Positions 36,487 to 46,014 of a stretch of DNA of 64,000 nt are shown here, one piece after another. This DNA comes from Parasulfuritortus cantonensis. GTDB lineage: Bacteria > Pseudomonadota > Gammaproteobacteria > Burkholderiales > Thiobacillaceae. Location of the stretch: assembly GCF_004337445.1 (NCBI RefSeq), contig NZ_SJZB01000051.1:23516-87515 (forward strand), written 5' to 3'. Below the pieces are notes generated by a model that ran no database searches, was not told the DNA's origin, and saw only the letters and a list, made by a program, of their open reading frames with translations. Each line of letters opens with the position of its first letter. Position 1 is the first letter of the stretch. A program made the position numbers and the translations under genes.

Positions 36487-37967
36487 TGGACGCCGCCGCG
36501 ACCGCATTCGCCTATCACGACCGTACCAAACACCGCCTCGACCGCTATGCCGCCGGGCCCGGCAGCCTGGACTGGGACGCCCAGCCCAATCCCTTCCGGC
36601 ACTGGTCCGACACCGCGCGCCTGGCCCTGGACCGGCGTACCGGCACGGCGCCCGCCGGGGTGCCGGACCTGGCCGGGATCGCCTGGCTGCTGCGCCACGC
36701 CGCCGCCGTCACGGCCTGGAAGCAGTACGGCCCGGCGCGCTGGTCGCTGCGCGCGCATCCCTCGTCCGGCAACCTGCATCCGACCGAGACCTGGCTGTGC
36801 GCGCGCGGCATCGCCGGCCTAGCCGACGGCCTGTACCACTACCAGGCCGAGGACCACAGCCTGGAATTGCGTGCCGACCTGGCCGCCGAGCCGGAGGCCG
36901 GGCCTTCTCTGCACCTGGCCTATTCCTCCGTCGCCTGGCGCGAGGCCTGGAAGTACGGCGAGCGCGCCTTCCGCTACTGCCAGCTCGACATGGGCCACGT
37001 GCTCGGCGCCCTGGCCTACGCCGCGGCCCTGCTCGGCTGGCGTCCGCGCTTGCTGACCCCGGGTGCGGACGAACTGGCGGCTTGCCTGGGCCTCGACCGG
37101 GCCGCGGACTACGCCGGCGTCGAGCCGGAGGAGGCCGAGGCGGCGGTGTGCCTGTTCGGCGCCCCGGCCATGCCGCGCTTCAGCCGCTGGCACGGCCGCC
37201 CCGGCCTGCTCGACGGCAACCCCATGTACCGCTGGCCGGTCATCGACGAGGTCGCGGCGGCGACCCGCGGCCGCCTGCCCCCGCTGCCCGCCGGGCCGGC
37301 CGAGGTGCCCGCCGGCGTGGCCGCGGAGACCCTGTTGCGGCGGCGCAGCGCCCAGGCCTTCGACGGCCGTTCGGAACTGCCCGTGACCGCCTTCCGGCGC
37401 CTGCTCGGCACCCTGGCTGGGGCGGCCGGGTCGCCGGCCTGGGCGCTCTGGACCTATGCGGCGCGCGTGCATCCGGTCCTGTTCGTGCACCGGGTCGAGG
37501 GCCTGGCCCCGGGGCTCTATTGCCTGCCTCGCTCGGAGGCCGGTCTGGCCGGCCTGGCCGGTGCCATGCGCCGGGAGTTCGCCTGGACCCCGGCCGACCC
37601 CGAGCTGCCGCTCTACAAGCTGGTCGGCGCCAAGGCCGAGCGCACCGCGCGCACGGTGTCGTGCCATCAGGACATCGCCAGCCAGTGCGCCTTCTCGGTC
37701 ATGTTCGTGGCCGAGTTCGCCGGCCCGGTCGGCGCCGACCCGGCCGCCTGGCGACATCTGCACTGGGAGGCCGGCCTGCTCGGACACGCCCTCACTTTGG
37801 CGGCCGAGGCGGAGGGCTGGCGCGGCACCGGCATCGGCTGCTTCTTCGACGACGCCGACCAGGAACTGCTCGGCCTGGCCGACGACCGCTACCGGGTGAT
37901 CTACCACTATGCGGTCGGCATGGCCGTCGACGACGCCCGCCTGAGCACCCTGCCGGCCTATGACTGA
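36486..37967 (+). CDS. SagB/ThcOx-family nitroreductase-type oxidoreductase
   Basis: The 493-residue protein has a nitroreductase-like fold. HPSSGNLHPTETW near residue 95 is the FMN-contacting loop typical of the SagB/ThcOx group, and a second domain-like half (RRRSAQAFDG and the final GTGIGCFFDDADQELLGL) follows. The enzymes of this class oxidise azoline rings in peptide natural products, but no cyclodehydratase or precursor peptide is near. Being between a NifZ-like gene and a repeat protein under a sigma54 promoter, it may instead serve nitrogen fixation. The substrate is unknown. Confidence 0.85.
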   Translation: MDAAATAFAYHDRTKHRLDRYAAGPGSLDWDAQPNPFRHWSDTARLALDRRTGTAPAGVPDLAGIAWLLRHAAAVTAWKQYGPARWSLRAHPSSGNLHPTETWLCARGIAGLADGLYHYQAEDHSLELRADLAAEPEAGPSLHLAYSSVAWREAWKYGERAFRYCQLDMGHVLGALAYAAALLGWRPRLLTPGADELAACLGLDRAADYAGVEPEEAEAAVCLFGAPAMPRFSRWHGRPGLLDGNPMYRWPVIDEVAAATRGRLPPLPAGPAEVPAGVAAETLLRRRSAQAFDGRSELPVTAFRRLLGTLAGAAGSPAWALWTYAARVHPVLFVHRVEGLAPGLYCLPRSEAGLAGLAGAMRREFAWTPADPELPLYKLVGAKAERTARTVSCHQDIASQCAFSVMFVAEFAGPVGADPAAWRHLHWEAGLLGHALTLAAEAEGWRGTGIGCFFDDADQELLGLADDRYRVIYHYAVGMAVDDARLSTLPAYD

Positions 37968-38418
37968 GGCGGCCGTCGACACCCTGCTGCGCGAGGCCAT
38001 GGCCGGCTACCGGGCCGACCCGGCGCGCGCCGATTTCATGCTCAACTACGCCTGCAGCCAGGCGGTCGACCCGTTGCCGCTGTACCGGGTGCTGTACAAG
38101 TTCTACAACGGCCAGCGCCGCTTCGAGCCGGCGCGCGACTTCGCGGCCCGGGCCCTGGCCGAGTCGGCGCGCCGGGCCGGCTTGGCCGGGCCGCCCGAGG
38201 GCTGGCGCCGGGACGCCCTGACCGGCGTCGAGACCCTGCTCGCCAGCCAGTTGCTGCTCGCCCTCAAGGCCACCGCCTTCCTCGCCCTGCGCGCCGGTGA
38301 CGAGGCCGCCGCCGGCCGCCACCTGGCCGTCCTCAAGGACCTCGACCCGGAGGACGGCAGCGGCGTCTCGGTGGTCGCCGCCCTGGCCGACGGCGCGCTC
38401 GCCGGGGACTATCCTTGA
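37960..38418 (+). CDS. Helical-repeat (TPR-like) nif-linked protein, paralogue of the gene at 56697
   Basis: The 152-residue product is all-helical. Its segments PLPLYRVLYKFYNGQRRFEPARDFAARAL and LLLALKATAFLALRAGDEAAAGRHLAVLKDLDP fit two TPR-like pairs. The same layout, in the same order, occurs in the protein at 56697-57212 (YRYYFYQHRLEDAL, LKATGYINLRLGRMAQGQALIEKLVELD), so the two are paralogues. It overlaps the SagB gene by eight bases. A chaperone or adaptor function is likely but undetermined. Confidence 0.75.
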   Translation: MTEAAVDTLLREAMAGYRADPARADFMLNYACSQAVDPLPLYRVLYKFYNGQRRFEPARDFAARALAESARRAGLAGPPEGWRRDALTGVETLLASQLLLALKATAFLALRAGDEAAAGRHLAVLKDLDPEDGSGVSVVAALADGALAGDYP

Positions 38419-38449
38419 AGGGTAGCGGCGACCCTGCAGGAGGCGGGCG

Positions 38450-38986
38450 ATGGCGAAGCGGTCCTATCCCCTGGCCAAGGTATACGGCCTGATCGAGCCC
38501 GGCCCCGTGGTGCTGCTGGCGACCGCCGGGAAGACGCGCCCGAATGTCATGACCCTGTCCTGGCTGATGCCGGTCGAGTTCGAGCCGCCCCTGCTGGCCT
38601 GCCTGCTCGGCGCCGGCGACTACAGCTACGGGCTGCTGCGCAAGAGTCGCGAATGCAGCCTCAACATCCCGGCCGTGGAACTGGCCGAGCAGGTGGTGGC
38701 GGTGGGCAACTGCTCCGGCCGCGAGGTCGACAAGTTCGCCGCCTTCGGGCTCGCCACCCGGCCGGCCGCCTGCGTCGGCGCGCCGCTGCTCGAAGCCTGC
38801 TATGCCAGCCTGGAATGTAAGGTTTACGACAGCCGGATGGCGAACCGCTACGGCCTGTTCATACTTGAGGTGGTCAAGGCCTGGGTGGACGGTGCGGTGA
38901 AGAATCCCCGCACCCTGCACCACCGCGGCATGGGCGCCTTCATGGTGGCCGGCGAGACGATCCGGCTGAAATCGGCGATGAAGTAG
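38450..38986 (+). CDS. Flavin reductase-like FMN-binding protein (flavoredoxin family)
   Basis: The 178-residue protein has the flavin reductase-like split-barrel fold: PGPVVLLATAGKTRPNVMTLSW is the FMN-binding start, then SRECSLNIPAVELAEQ and the C-terminal HHRGMGAFMVAGE. Related flavoredoxins pass electrons to redox partners. AGGAGG precedes the ATG. It lies 31 bases after the repeat-protein gene, so it may be the electron supply for the SagB-type enzyme. That pairing is inferred. Confidence 0.85.
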   Translation: MAKRSYPLAKVYGLIEPGPVVLLATAGKTRPNVMTLSWLMPVEFEPPLLACLLGAGDYSYGLLRKSRECSLNIPAVELAEQVVAVGNCSGREVDKFAAFGLATRPAACVGAPLLEACYASLECKVYDSRMANRYGLFILEVVKAWVDGAVKNPRTLHHRGMGAFMVAGETIRLKSAMK

Positions 38987-39022
38987 CCTGCGGGCCGCCA
39001 GCCACGCCTACGGCCCCGGCCA

Positions 39023-39772
39023 GTGAAACCGAGCCTCAGCCGTTCCCGTCTGGTCGGCCGCCTGCGCGAGCGCCTGCTCAGGCACGGCTACCCGCGCCTG
39101 CAGATGTCGCTCATGGTCCTCCTCACCGGCGCCGCCGGGTTCCTCGTTTCGGCCCTGCTCCTCGGTGCCGGCCTGGAGACCATGTGGCTACGCTACCTGT
39201 GCGCCTTCGCGGTCGCCTACCCGGTCTTCCTGGCCCTGCTCTGGCTGTGGCCGCGCACCGGCGCGGCGGATTACGGCGAGTTCGCCGACCTGAGCGGATT
39301 CGGTGCCTCGCCATCCGGCGGTGTGCCGGTGCCGGGCGGCGGCCATTTCGGCGGCGCCGGCGCCAGTGCCCGCTTCGAAGTGCCGGCCATGGAACTCGGC
39401 GGCGCCGAGGCAGGCGTGGGCGGCGACGTCGGCGATGGCGCGGCCGACGCCCTCGATGCGGTGGGCGACGGCGACGAATTCGCCGTCGTCCTGCTCGTCC
39501 TGGTGTTGCTGCTGGCGGTCCTGATCGCCTCGGCCTGGCTGGTCTACACGGCGCCCGGCCTGTTCGCCGAGCTGACCGTCGACGGCGCCCTGTCGGCCGG
39601 CCTGTACCGGCGCCTGCGCCAGACCGAGACGCCGTCCTGGCTGGCGACGGCGCTGCGCCGTACCTGGCTGCTGTTCGCCCTCACCGGGGTCGCCGCCGTG
39701 GCCTGCGCCTGGTGGCTGCAGCACCTGGTGCCGGGCGCGCACTCCATCGGTGCCGTGCTGGCGCGCCTGTAG
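39023..39772 (+). CDS. Membrane protein of unknown function with Gly-rich loop
   Basis: The 249-residue protein (GTG start) has two N-terminal membrane helices (39-95), a glycine-rich loop with GGVPVPGGGHFGGAGASARF, a third helix with LLVLVLLLAVLIASAWLVY, and a fourth near the C-terminus (LLFALTGVAAVACAWWL). I recognise no family. It ends eight bases before the convergent flavodoxin gene. Confidence 0.65.
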   Translation: MKPSLSRSRLVGRLRERLLRHGYPRLQMSLMVLLTGAAGFLVSALLLGAGLETMWLRYLCAFAVAYPVFLALLWLWPRTGAADYGEFADLSGFGASPSGGVPVPGGGHFGGAGASARFEVPAMELGGAEAGVGGDVGDGAADALDAVGDGDEFAVVLLVLVLLLAVLIASAWLVYTAPGLFAELTVDGALSAGLYRRLRQTETPSWLATALRRTWLLFALTGVAAVACAWWLQHLVPGAHSIGAVLARL

Positions 39773-39779
39773 CGCCGTC

Positions 39780-40388
<609 letters not shown>

Positions 40389-40426
40389 CTACAATGGCCG
40401 CCTCGCAACCACGGACAGCAGCAGCC

Positions 40427-42208
40427 ATGTGCGGCATCGCCGGCGAACTCCGCCTGGACGGCTCCAGACCCGACCCCGCCGTCATCGGGAAAATGACCGC
40501 CACCCTGGCCCGGCGCGGGCCGGATGCCGAAGGCAGCTGGTATTCCGGTCCGGTCGCCTTCGGCCACCGCCGCCTGGCCATCATCGACCTCAGCCCGCGC
40601 TCGGCCCAGCCCATGGTGGACGCCGAGCTGGACCTGGCCCTGGTGTTCAACGGCACCATCTACAACTACCCGGCCCTGCGTGCCGAGCTGATCGGCAAGG
40701 ACCACCACTTCCATTCCGACGGCGACACCGAGGTGATCCTGCGCGCCTACGCCGAGTGGGGCGAGGCCTGCGTCGAGCGCCTGCACGGCATGTTCGCCTT
40801 CGCCATCTGGGATGGCCGGCGCGGCCAGCTGTTCCTGGCCCGCGACCGCCTGGGCATCAAGCCGCTCTACTACAGCCGCACCGGCACGGCGCTGCGTTTC
40901 GCCTCCAGCAGCCAGGCCCTGCTCGCGGCCGGCGACGTCGACACCGCAATCGACCCGGTCGCCCTGCACTACCAGTTCACCCTGCATGCCGTGGTGCCGG
41001 CGCCGCATACCCTGCTGGCCGGGGTGCGCAAGCTGATGCCGGCCACCAGCCTGACCGTCGGGCGCGACGGCCGCGCCGTCGAACGGCGCTACTGGTCGCT
41101 GGCGGCGCGTCGGCCGCAGCGCAACATGACCGAGGCCGACTGGCAGGCGGCCATCCACGAGGCCCTGCGCGCGGCGGTGGAGAAGCGCCTCTCGGTGGCC
41201 GACGTCAAGGTCGGCGTCCTGCTCTCCGGCGGCCTCGATTCCAGCCTGCTGGTCGGCCTGCTGGCGGAACACGGGGTGGGCGACCTGATGACCTTCTCGG
41301 TCGGCTTCGAGGACCAGCCCGAGGAGCGCGGCCACGAGTTCGAGTATTCCGACGCCGTGGCGGCCCACTTCGGCACCCGCCACCACCAGTACGCCATCCC
41401 CAACAGCGAGGTCCTGCGCCGCCTGCCCGAGGCGGTCGACGCCATGGCGGAGCCCATGGTCGGCCAGGACGCGGTGGCCTTCTACCTGCTCGCCGAGCAG
41501 GTCTCCAAGACGGTCAAGGTGGTGCAGAGCGGCCAGGGCGCCGACGAGGTGTTCGGCGGCTATTTCTGGTATCCGCGCATGTACGCCGAGACCGAGGGCG
41601 CCGCCGTGGAGCGGTTCCGGCGCCATTACTTCGACCGCGACCACCCCGAGTTCCTGGCCACCGTGGCGCCGCGCTACCATGGCGCCGACCACACCGCCGA
41701 ACTGGTCGCCGGGCGCCTGGCCGAGCCGCTGGCCGACGAGTTCATCGACCAGGTGCTGCGCATGGACGTGACCATGCTGATCACCGACGACCCGGTCAAG
41801 CGGGTCGACAACATGACCATGGCCTGGGGCCTGGAGGCGCGCGTCCCCTTCCTGGACCACGAGGTGGTCGAGCTGGCCGCCGCCATGCCGCCCGAACTCA
41901 AGCTGGCCTCGGGCGGCAAGCACATGCTCAAGCGCATCAGCCGGGGCCTCGTCCCGGACCTGGTGATCGACCGCAAGAAGGGCTATTTCCCGATGCCGGC
42001 CCTGAAGTACGTGCGCGGCGACTTCCTCGACTTCATGCGCGGCCTGCTGGAGTCGCGCGCCTGCCGCGAGCGCGGCCTGTTCCGGCGCGCCTACGTCGAT
42101 CTCCTGCTGGCCGAGCCGGAGGCGCACCACACGCGCATCCAGGGCAGCAAGCTATGGCATCTGGCCCTGCTGGAGTTCTGGCTGCAACGCCACGTCGACG
42201 CGGCCTAG
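40427..42208 (+). CDS. Asparagine-synthetase-type amidotransferase (N-acetylglutaminylglutamine amidotransferase-like)
   Basis: The 593-residue protein begins with the catalytic cysteine (MCGIAGEL), followed by the glutaminase domain and an asparagine-synthetase ATP domain with VLLSGGLDSS. DPVKRVDNMTMAWGLEAR, RKKGYFPMPALKYV and the late GSKLWHLALLEFWLQ are recalled as characteristic of the enzyme making the osmolyte N-acetylglutaminylglutamine amide. The usual ATP-grasp partner (ngg) is not in the window, so ordinary asparagine synthetase remains possible. It is divergent from the flavodoxin gene. Confidence 0.82.
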   Translation: MCGIAGELRLDGSRPDPAVIGKMTATLARRGPDAEGSWYSGPVAFGHRRLAIIDLSPRSAQPMVDAELDLALVFNGTIYNYPALRAELIGKDHHFHSDGDTEVILRAYAEWGEACVERLHGMFAFAIWDGRRGQLFLARDRLGIKPLYYSRTGTALRFASSSQALLAAGDVDTAIDPVALHYQFTLHAVVPAPHTLLAGVRKLMPATSLTVGRDGRAVERRYWSLAARRPQRNMTEADWQAAIHEALRAAVEKRLSVADVKVGVLLSGGLDSSLLVGLLAEHGVGDLMTFSVGFEDQPEERGHEFEYSDAVAAHFGTRHHQYAIPNSEVLRRLPEAVDAMAEPMVGQDAVAFYLLAEQVSKTVKVVQSGQGADEVFGGYFWYPRMYAETEGAAVERFRRHYFDRDHPEFLATVAPRYHGADHTAELVAGRLAEPLADEFIDQVLRMDVTMLITDDPVKRVDNMTMAWGLEARVPFLDHEVVELAAAMPPELKLASGGKHMLKRISRGLVPDLVIDRKKGYFPMPALKYVRGDFLDFMRGLLESRACRERGLFRRAYVDLLLAEPEAHHTRIQGSKLWHLALLEFWLQRHVDAA

Positions 42209-42209
42209 G

Positions 42210-44498
42210 CTAGGCAGCTTCGACCCGGTTGCGGCCGTTCGCCTTGGCCTTGTAGAGGGCCGTGTCGGCACGCGCCATGGCGACGTCGGCGTTGACGTCG
42301 TCGGGGAACAGCTGGGCGACGCCGATGCTCACCGTGAAGTGCAGGTGGCCGCCCTCGAACTGGATGCCGTCGGCCTCGGTCTGGCTGCGCAGGCGTTCGG
42401 CGAATTCGAGGGCGCCGCCCGGGGTCGTGCCGAACAGCAGGACCGCGAATTCCTCGCCGCCCAGGCGCCCGGCCAGGTCGGTGCGGCGCAGGTTCAGGCG
42501 GACCAGATTGGCGAAGTGGCGCAGGGCGGCGTCGCCGGCGGCATGGCCGTGGTTGTCGTTGACCTGCTTGAAGTGGTCGAGGTCCAGCATCAGGAGGGTT
42601 GCCGGCGGTTCGTCGAAGCGCTGCAGGCGCGCCCGCTCCTGCTCGATCAGGCTCAGGAAATGGCGCCGGTTGGGCAGCCCGGTCAGCGAGTCGGTCGTGG
42701 CCAGGGCCTGCAGCTCGGCTTCCATGCGCTTGCGTTCGCTGATGTCCTGCTTGATGCCGACGAAATGGCTGATGTTGCCGTCGTCATCGGTCACCGGGGC
42801 GATGATCAACTCCTCGTCGTACAGGCTGCCGTCGCGTTTCTTGTTCACCACCTCGCCGCGCCAGACCCGGCCGGCCAGGATGGTCTGCCACATGGCCGCG
42901 TAGAAAGGCTGGCTCTGCAGGCCGGACTTGACCAACTCGGCGGGGCGATGGCCGACCGCCTCGTGGCGCCGATAGCCGGTCAGCTCCTCGAAGGCCGGGT
43001 TGACCCATTCGATGCGGGCCTGGGCGTCGGTGATGACGATCGCGTTGGCGGCGGCGTCGAGCGCCGAGACCAGCAGGCGGTCGCGCGCCTGGGCAGTCTG
43101 GCGGGCACTGATGTCGTGGAAGGCGACGACGGCCCCGGCGCGGCCGTCCTTGGCATCCATGCGGGTGACGATGAGGTGGACCGGGAGGCCGCTGCCGTCC
43201 TTGCGGATGAACCACTCGTCCAGGTGGCGCGTCTTGCCATCCTGGAGGGTCAGGTGGATCGGACACAGCTGCGCCTCGTAGGGGCGGCCGTCGGCATGGT
43301 GGTGGTGGATCAGGGCATGCTGATCGTTGCCGAGCAGTTCCTCCGCCGTGTAGCCGAGCAGGGCCAGGGCAGCCGGATTGACGAAGGTGCAGAGGCCGTT
43401 CTCGTCGACGCCGTAGACGCCTTCGCCGAGGGCGGCGAGCAGTTGCCGGCGCTCCTTGGCCAGGCGCCGGTCGCGGTCGCGCAGCTGGCGCTGGCGGAAG
43501 GCCAGCATGAAGGACAGGAACAGGATGGTCATGCCGCCGGCGGTGGCGACGCCGATGGCCAGCCAGTGCTGTTCGGCGACGTCCGACCACCTGACGGCGG
43601 GGGCCTGGTCGTAGGGCGGCAGGCGCAGGGTCTGCAGCATGGCGCGCACCGGCTCGTAGTCGGTCGGGATGGCCCAGCCGTGGTAGTGCCCGGCACGCGC
43701 CGCCGGGTTGTCGGCCGCGAGGGAGAAGAGCGCCTTGGCGACCGCCTGGGCGAGGTGCTCGTCGGTCGCCGGCATGGCGGCGAACGGCCATTCCGGGTAC
43801 AGCCGCGTCGAGACCAGGAAGGGGAAGCCGGGCGCCGGGTGCGGGTTGACCACCCGGATCTGGCTCAGTTGGAGGACGCCGCGCGCGGCCAGTGCCTCGA
43901 GCACGCCGGTACGCACGAAACCGGCGTCGGCGCGGCCTTCCAGCACGGCGTAGATGGCCTTGTCCTGGGGCATGCCGGTGATCAGCAGGTCGAGGTCGCG
44001 CACCGGGCTGAGGCCGATCCGGGTCAGTTCGGCGGCCTGCATCTGGTAGCCGCCGAACGAGGTGACCTCGGCGGCGGCGACCCGCTTGCCGCGCAGGTCG
44101 GCCAGGCCGGCGATGTCCTGGCGGCCGGCCGGCACGAAGACGACGCCGCCGAACTGGGTCAGCGGCCGGCCGTTCTCCAGCTCGATGAGGGTGGCGAGCG
44201 GCGACGACAGGGCGTTGTGCTTGGTCAGGTAGACGTAGTGGCCGGGATTGGTGAGGACGAAGTCCAGGCGTTGCTGGCGCACGGCCTCTTCCAGCTCGGG
44301 CAGGGTCAGGGCCAGCACCCGGAAGGGCTGCCGCGTCTGGGCGGCCAGGTAGTCGGCGGTCGGCTGCCAGCGGGCCAGGGTCTCCGGCTTGGGCCGGAAG
44401 GCCAGCACCCCGATGGTGACGGGCCGCGGCGGGGCCGCGCAGGCCACACCGAAGCAGGCCAGCACGGTCACGGCCAGCAGGCAGAGCCAACGGGACAT
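42210..44498 (-). CDS. PhnD-like periplasmic sensor with PAS domains and GGDEF diguanylate cyclase
   Basis: The 762-residue protein has a signal peptide, a periplasmic domain of the phosphate/phosphonate-binding PhnD type (ITIGVLAF-like start, TSFGGYQMQAAEL, and GFPFLVSTRLYPEWPF), a membrane helix around 320-340, two PAS domains, and an active GGDEF domain (RLGGEEF near 679). It probably senses a small anion or phosphonate and makes cyclic di-[15 protein letters not shown] in its first PAS also occurs in the protein at 11843. ATGs six codons upstream and a GTG at 44540 are alternative starts. It is tail-to-tail with the amidotransferase gene. Confidence 0.88.
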   Translation of the reverse strand: MSRWLCLLAVTVLACFGVACAAPPRPVTIGVLAFRPKPETLARWQPTADYLAAQTRQPFRVLALTLPELEEAVRQQRLDFVLTNPGHYVYLTKHNALSSPLATLIELENGRPLTQFGGVVFVPAGRQDIAGLADLRGKRVAAAEVTSFGGYQMQAAELTRIGLSPVRDLDLLITGMPQDKAIYAVLEGRADAGFVRTGVLEALAARGVLQLSQIRVVNPHPAPGFPFLVSTRLYPEWPFAAMPATDEHLAQAVAKALFSLAADNPAARAGHYHGWAIPTDYEPVRAMLQTLRLPPYDQAPAVRWSDVAEQHWLAIGVATAGGMTILFLSFMLAFRQRQLRDRDRRLAKERRQLLAALGEGVYGVDENGLCTFVNPAALALLGYTAEELLGNDQHALIHHHHADGRPYEAQLCPIHLTLQDGKTRHLDEWFIRKDGSGLPVHLIVTRMDAKDGRAGAVVAFHDISARQTAQARDRLLVSALDAAANAIVITDAQARIEWVNPAFEELTGYRRHEAVGHRPAELVKSGLQSQPFYAAMWQTILAGRVWRGEVVNKKRDGSLYDEELIIAPVTDDDGNISHFVGIKQDISERKRMEAELQALATTDSLTGLPNRRHFLSLIEQERARLQRFDEPPATLLMLDLDHFKQVNDNHGHAAGDAALRHFANLVRLNLRRTDLAGRLGGEEFAVLLFGTTPGGALEFAERLRSQTEADGIQFEGGHLHFTVSIGVAQLFPDDVNADVAMARADTALYKAKANGRNRVEAA

Positions 44499-44609
44499 CG
44501 GGCGGGTTCCGGGCATCGTTATCCGGGTAGTTGTACGCACGGAAGGGTTATATCGCCATTATTGACGATGCGCCTTCGTTGCGCATCAAGGAGATGGACG
44601 GACCGCCCC

Positions 44610-44625
44610 TGTCGGAAACCCAACA
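44610..44625. promoter_or_regulatory. NifA upstream activator sequence of iscA-nifUS
   Basis: TGTCGGAAACCCAACA is a perfect TGT-N10-ACA site, 94 bases before the -24 element, with an IHF site between them. Confidence 0.85.
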
Positions 44626-44690
44626 AGGCGTCGCGCCGGTGGACTTTCGGACATGGGGTTGGGCCGCATAGGCGTGATGAAGTACATATA

Positions 44691-44703
44691 AATCAATATG
44701 TTG
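44691..44703. promoter_or_regulatory. IHF-binding site between NifA site and promoter
   Basis: AATCAATATGTTG matches the IHF consensus WATCAANNNNTTR at every position. Its place between activator and promoter is the normal one for bending DNA in NifA-dependent activation. Confidence 0.75.
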
Positions 44704-44718
44704 TGTCATGTCATGGGG

Positions 44719-44734
44719 TGGCATGGGGTTTGCG
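44719..44734 (+). promoter_or_regulatory. Sigma54 promoter of iscA-nifU-nifS
   Basis: TGGCATG-N4-TTGCG is a good -24/-12 element. Transcription would begin near 44745, leaving a leader with AAGGAG nine bases before the iscA start. Confidence 0.9.
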
Positions 44735-44773
44735 ATGGCTAGCCCATAGCAGTTCAACACAAGGAGATACGCC

Positions 44774-45097
44774 ATGATTACCCTGACGCCCGCGGCCCTG
44801 TCCGCCGTCGAGAAGTTCATCCAAGGAGCGGCCAGTCCCGTGGCCGGTCTCCGCATCGCCATCTCCGGCGGTGGTTGTTCCGGTTTCCAGTACGGCATGA
44901 GCCTGGAAGAGAACGCCGCCGAGGACGACGTGGTGGTGGACCTGGGCAAGGTGAAGCTGCTGGTCGATCCGTTCTCGGCGCCGCTGCTGAGCGGTGTCAC
45001 GGTCGACTTCGTCGACAGCCTGAACGGCTCCGGCTTCAAATTCGTGAACCCCAACGCGGCCAGCTCGTGCGCGTGCGGTTCCTCGTTCTCCGTCTAA
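44774..45097 (+). CDS. iscA: A-type Fe-S carrier IscA of the nif cluster
   Basis: The 107-residue HesB-type protein has the three conserved cysteines, C35 in GGGCSGFQY and C99 and C101 in SSCACGSS, which bind and pass on an Fe-S cluster. It is in the first position of the iscA-nifU-nifS unit, as in Azotobacter. Confidence 0.95.
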   Translation: MITLTPAALSAVEKFIQGAASPVAGLRIAISGGGCSGFQYGMSLEENAAEDDVVVDLGKVKLLVDPFSAPLLSGVTVDFVDSLNGSGFKFVNPNAASSCACGSSFSV

Positions 45098-45110
45098 AGG
45101 GATCACGGCC

Positions 45111-46004
45111 ATGTGGGACTACTCGGACAAGGTCAAGGAACACTTCTTCAGCCCGCGCAACTCGGGCGTGCTGGAAGACGCGAACGCCGTCGGCGACGTC
45201 GGCTCGATCAACTGCGGTGACGCCCTGCGCCTGATGCTCAAGGTCGATCCGGACACGGAAACCATCGTCGACGCCCGCTTCCAGACCTTCGGCTGCGGCT
45301 CCGCGATCGCCTCCTCCTCGGCCCTGACCGAGATCATCAAGGGCAAGAAGCTGGACGACGCCCTCAAGGTCAGCAACCAGGACATCGCCGACTACCTGGA
45401 CGGCCTGCCGCCCGAGAAGATGCACTGCTCGGTGATGGGGCGCGAGGCCCTGCAGGCCGCCGTCGCCAACTACCGCGGCGAGGAGTGGAAGGATGACCAC
45501 GAGGAAGGCGCCCTGGTGTGCAAGTGCTTCGCCATCGATGCGGTCCTGATCGAAGAGACGGTGCGCGCCAACAACCTGACCTCGGTGGAGGACGTCATCA
45601 ACTACACCAAGGCGGGCGGCGGCTGCTCGTCCTGCCACGAGAACATCGAGGAAATCCTCACCAAGGTGATGGCCGAGCGCGGCGAGACCTTCTCGCCCCA
45701 CGCCGTGGAACTCAAGGAAGAGGCCAAGCCGAGCAAGCTGACCAACCTGCAGCGCATCAAGCGCATCGAGACCATCCTGGATTCGATCCGGCCGCAACTG
45801 CAGCGCGACCACGGCGACATCGAACTGGTCGACGTCGACGGCAAGACCATCTACGTCAACATGATCGGCGCCTGCGCCGGCTGCCAGATGGAAGCCATGA
45901 CCCTGCAGGGCATCCAGCAGCGCCTGATGGAAGACCTGGGCGAGTTCGTCAAGGTGGTGCCGAGCCGCGCCGGCTCCTACGCCCGCGCCGCCAGCCACGT
46001 ATAA
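45111..46004 (+). CDS. nifU: Fe-S cluster scaffold NifU
   Basis: The 297-residue protein has all three NifU parts: an IscU-like domain with C35, C62 and C106; a central bacterioferritin-associated-like [2Fe-2S] domain with C137, C139, C172 and C175; and a C-terminal Nfu domain with C255 and C258 (GACAGCQ). The first seven numbers agree with Azotobacter NifU. It assembles clusters for the nitrogenase proteins using sulfur from NifS. Confidence 0.98.
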   Translation: MWDYSDKVKEHFFSPRNSGVLEDANAVGDVGSINCGDALRLMLKVDPDTETIVDARFQTFGCGSAIASSSALTEIIKGKKLDDALKVSNQDIADYLDGLPPEKMHCSVMGREALQAAVANYRGEEWKDDHEEGALVCKCFAIDAVLIEETVRANNLTSVEDVINYTKAGGGCSSCHENIEEILTKVMAERGETFSPHAVELKEEAKPSKLTNLQRIKRIETILDSIRPQLQRDHGDIELVDVDGKTIYVNMIGACAGCQMEAMTLQGIQQRLMEDLGEFVKVVPSRAGSYARAASHV

Positions 46005-46014
46005 GGAGAGCGCC

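Noticed and set aside
36486..37967. Reading the SagB-type gene as part of a peptide natural-product cluster
   Set aside because: No cyclodehydratase, YcaO or precursor peptide is present, and the flanking genes are nif-like.
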